Below, piece after piece: positions 5,621 to 5,847 of a stretch of DNA of 5,847 nt. Within the stretch, counting starts at the first letter, position 1, and every line of letters begins with the position of its first letter. Where the stretch lies: assembly GCA_017541365.1 (NCBI GenBank), contig JAFXZF010000082.1, positions 1-5,847 on the forward strand. Direction: 5' to 3'. Made by a program: the position numbers and the translations under genes. Below the pieces are notes generated by a model. The model was not told where the DNA came from and ran no database searches. It worked only from the letters and a program-made list of their open reading frames with translations. Source of the stretch: Prevotella sp. Lineage in GTDB: Bacteria; Bacteroidota; Bacteroidia; Bacteroidales; Bacteroidaceae.

Positions 5621-5669
5621 CCTCAGCATATTTCTCCTGGCTCCGACTATTCGACTTAGTTCTACTCAT
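5292..5669 (-). CDS. Possible first gene of the leftward early operon, antisense overlap
   Basis: The frame gives 125 residues from the ATG at 5669, about 32 bases downstream of the expected start of the leftward early promoter, where Mu-like phages have ner. The first half is plausible as protein: a basic start (MSRTKSNSRSQEKYAEAMNYMRKR), then a possible coiled coil at about residues 30-56 (ELVCQLYRRICRLERELTATKKQL). The second half is rich in Arg, Ser and Cys with codons such as CGG and AGG, and looks less natural. No helix-turn-helix of Ner type is evident. Residues 1-16 lie outside the opposing plus-strand frame (5270-5620). Promoter position supports it; codon pattern supports the other strand. 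Possibly only the N-terminal part is meaningful, or the region is a long leader. Confidence 0.42.
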   Translation of the reverse strand: MSRTKSNSRSQEKYAEAMNYMRKRQVPQSDRELVCQLYRRICRLERELTATKKQLNGIACSHAKCEDSAPRSQCLSSRLPRRDGSKRRIAYMIYEEDLIRRATDALRSFEEPLHSSLMQCVLDEL

Positions 5670-5707
5670 AATCTTTAAATTTTAGGTTATACAATATTGA
5701 ACTCGGT

Positions 5708-5739
5708 GCAAAGATAAGATAAAATTTTAACCCAACAAA
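5708..5739 (-). promoter_or_regulatory. Leftward early promoter, Bacteroidetes type
   Basis: On the minus strand, TTTG (5739-5736) is followed after exactly 19 bases by TATCTTTGC (5716-5708). This matches the Bacteroides sigma-ABfr consensus TTTG-N19-21-TAnnTTTG. Transcription should begin near 5700-5703 and run left through the whole transposition operon. The -33 box lies only four bases before the repressor ATG, so the two divergent units share this short space. The spacer holds the palindrome TAAAATTTTA, a likely place for repressor control. Confidence 0.75.
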
Positions 5740-5782
5740 GAAAATGGATAAAAATTTAACCGTTAAAGATAAAATTTTTGCT
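5718..5782. repeat. Three AT-rich direct repeats, candidate repressor operators
   Basis: GATAAAATTTTAACC at 5718-5732 recurs as GATAAAAATTTAACC at 5747-5761 with one mismatch, and its first 11 bases recur as GATAAAATTTT at 5768-5778. The starts are 29 and 21 bases apart. The first copy lies in the spacer of the leftward promoter and contains the perfect palindrome TAAAATTTTA (5720-5729). The other two lie in the first codons of the repressor gene (D-K-N-L-T and D-K-I-F-A). Similarity could partly reflect AT-rich Lys/Asp codons, so the operator role is an inference. Confidence 0.35.
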
Positions 5783-5847
5783 TTTCTGGCTAAAAAAGGC
5801 ATTAGTAAGACTGATTTTTATGCTGAAACAGGTATTGAGCCAAGTAA
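5744..5847 (+). CDS. Phage repressor-like helix-turn-helix regulator, 5' part only
   Basis: An ATG at 5744 opens a frame of 34 complete codons that runs off the right edge. The visible part, MDKNLTVKDKIFAFLAKKGI then SKTDFYAETGIEPS, has the pattern of an XRE-type helix-turn-helix start: a first helix, a KGIS turn, then a helix with FYAETGI leading into the recognition helix. In Bacteroidales this style is common in CI/S24-type phage repressors, though the C-terminal domain is outside the window. The gene diverges from the leftward transposition operon, and its start is almost touched by that promoter, as expected for the lysogeny repressor (Mu c position). The coding bases are much more AT-rich than the transposase gene. 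That it represses the early promoter is inferred from arrangement. Confidence 0.75.
   Translation, partial: MDKNLTVKDKIFAFLAKKGISKTDFYAETGIEPS

Noticed and set aside
1..5847. CRISPR array, tRNA, rRNA or insertion sequence
   Set aside because: No regularly spaced repeat-spacer pattern, no cloverleaf-like segment and no flanking inverted repeats were seen. The transposase belongs to a Mu-like phage operon, not an IS.

Overview
The window looks like the early (lysogeny/transposition) region of a Mu-like transposable phage or prophage of a Bacteroidales host (Bacteroides/Prevotella-like). The case rests on three things. There is a 670-residue Mu-type DDE transposase (MuA-like) followed by a MuB-like AAA+ target-selection ATPase. 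At the right edge a divergent gene begins that reads like a phage repressor. Between them lies a near-ideal Bacteroidetes-type promoter (TTTG, 19 bases, TATCTTTGC). The host assignment is inferred from that promoter and from the character of the proteins; no host gene or phage end is in the window.

Layout, read leftward as the minus-strand genes are transcribed. (1) 5621-5847 is the control region: the start of the rightward repressor gene, the leftward early promoter, and AT-rich direct repeats that could be operators. (2) 5270-5669 holds two long, mutually antisense reading frames, one on each strand. I cannot decide with certainty which is real, or whether both are. The plus-strand frame looks more protein-like; the minus-strand frame is placed directly behind the promoter. 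(3) 5177-4547 holds a small two-helix membrane protein and a 130-residue protein with a possible helix-turn-helix segment. (4) 4534-1608 holds MuA and MuB. The MuA start has an unusually perfect Shine-Dalgarno sequence for a Bacteroidetes-type system. (5) 1611-1 is a tightly packed run: a RecA/KaiC-like P-loop ATPase, a 39-residue cysteine-rich protein, a DUF4406 nucleoside-2-deoxyribosyltransferase-like protein, a DnaJ-type zinc-ribbon protein, a small membrane protein, and the first codons of one more gene at the left edge. Several junctions overlap as ATGA or by a few bases, which indicates translational coupling in one operon.

Working model: the repressor shuts off the leftward early promoter in the lysogen. 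On derepression the leftward operon makes MuA, which cuts and joins the phage ends, and MuB, which binds target DNA and activates MuA. The downstream genes are accessory functions: a second ATPase, small zinc-binding proteins, and a nucleotide/nucleoside-handling enzyme. Relative to phage Mu (attL, c, ner, A, B) the map is inverted here, so the phage left end should lie to the right of base 5847. Apart from the ambiguous antisense block, no stretch longer than 300 bases lacks a gene.
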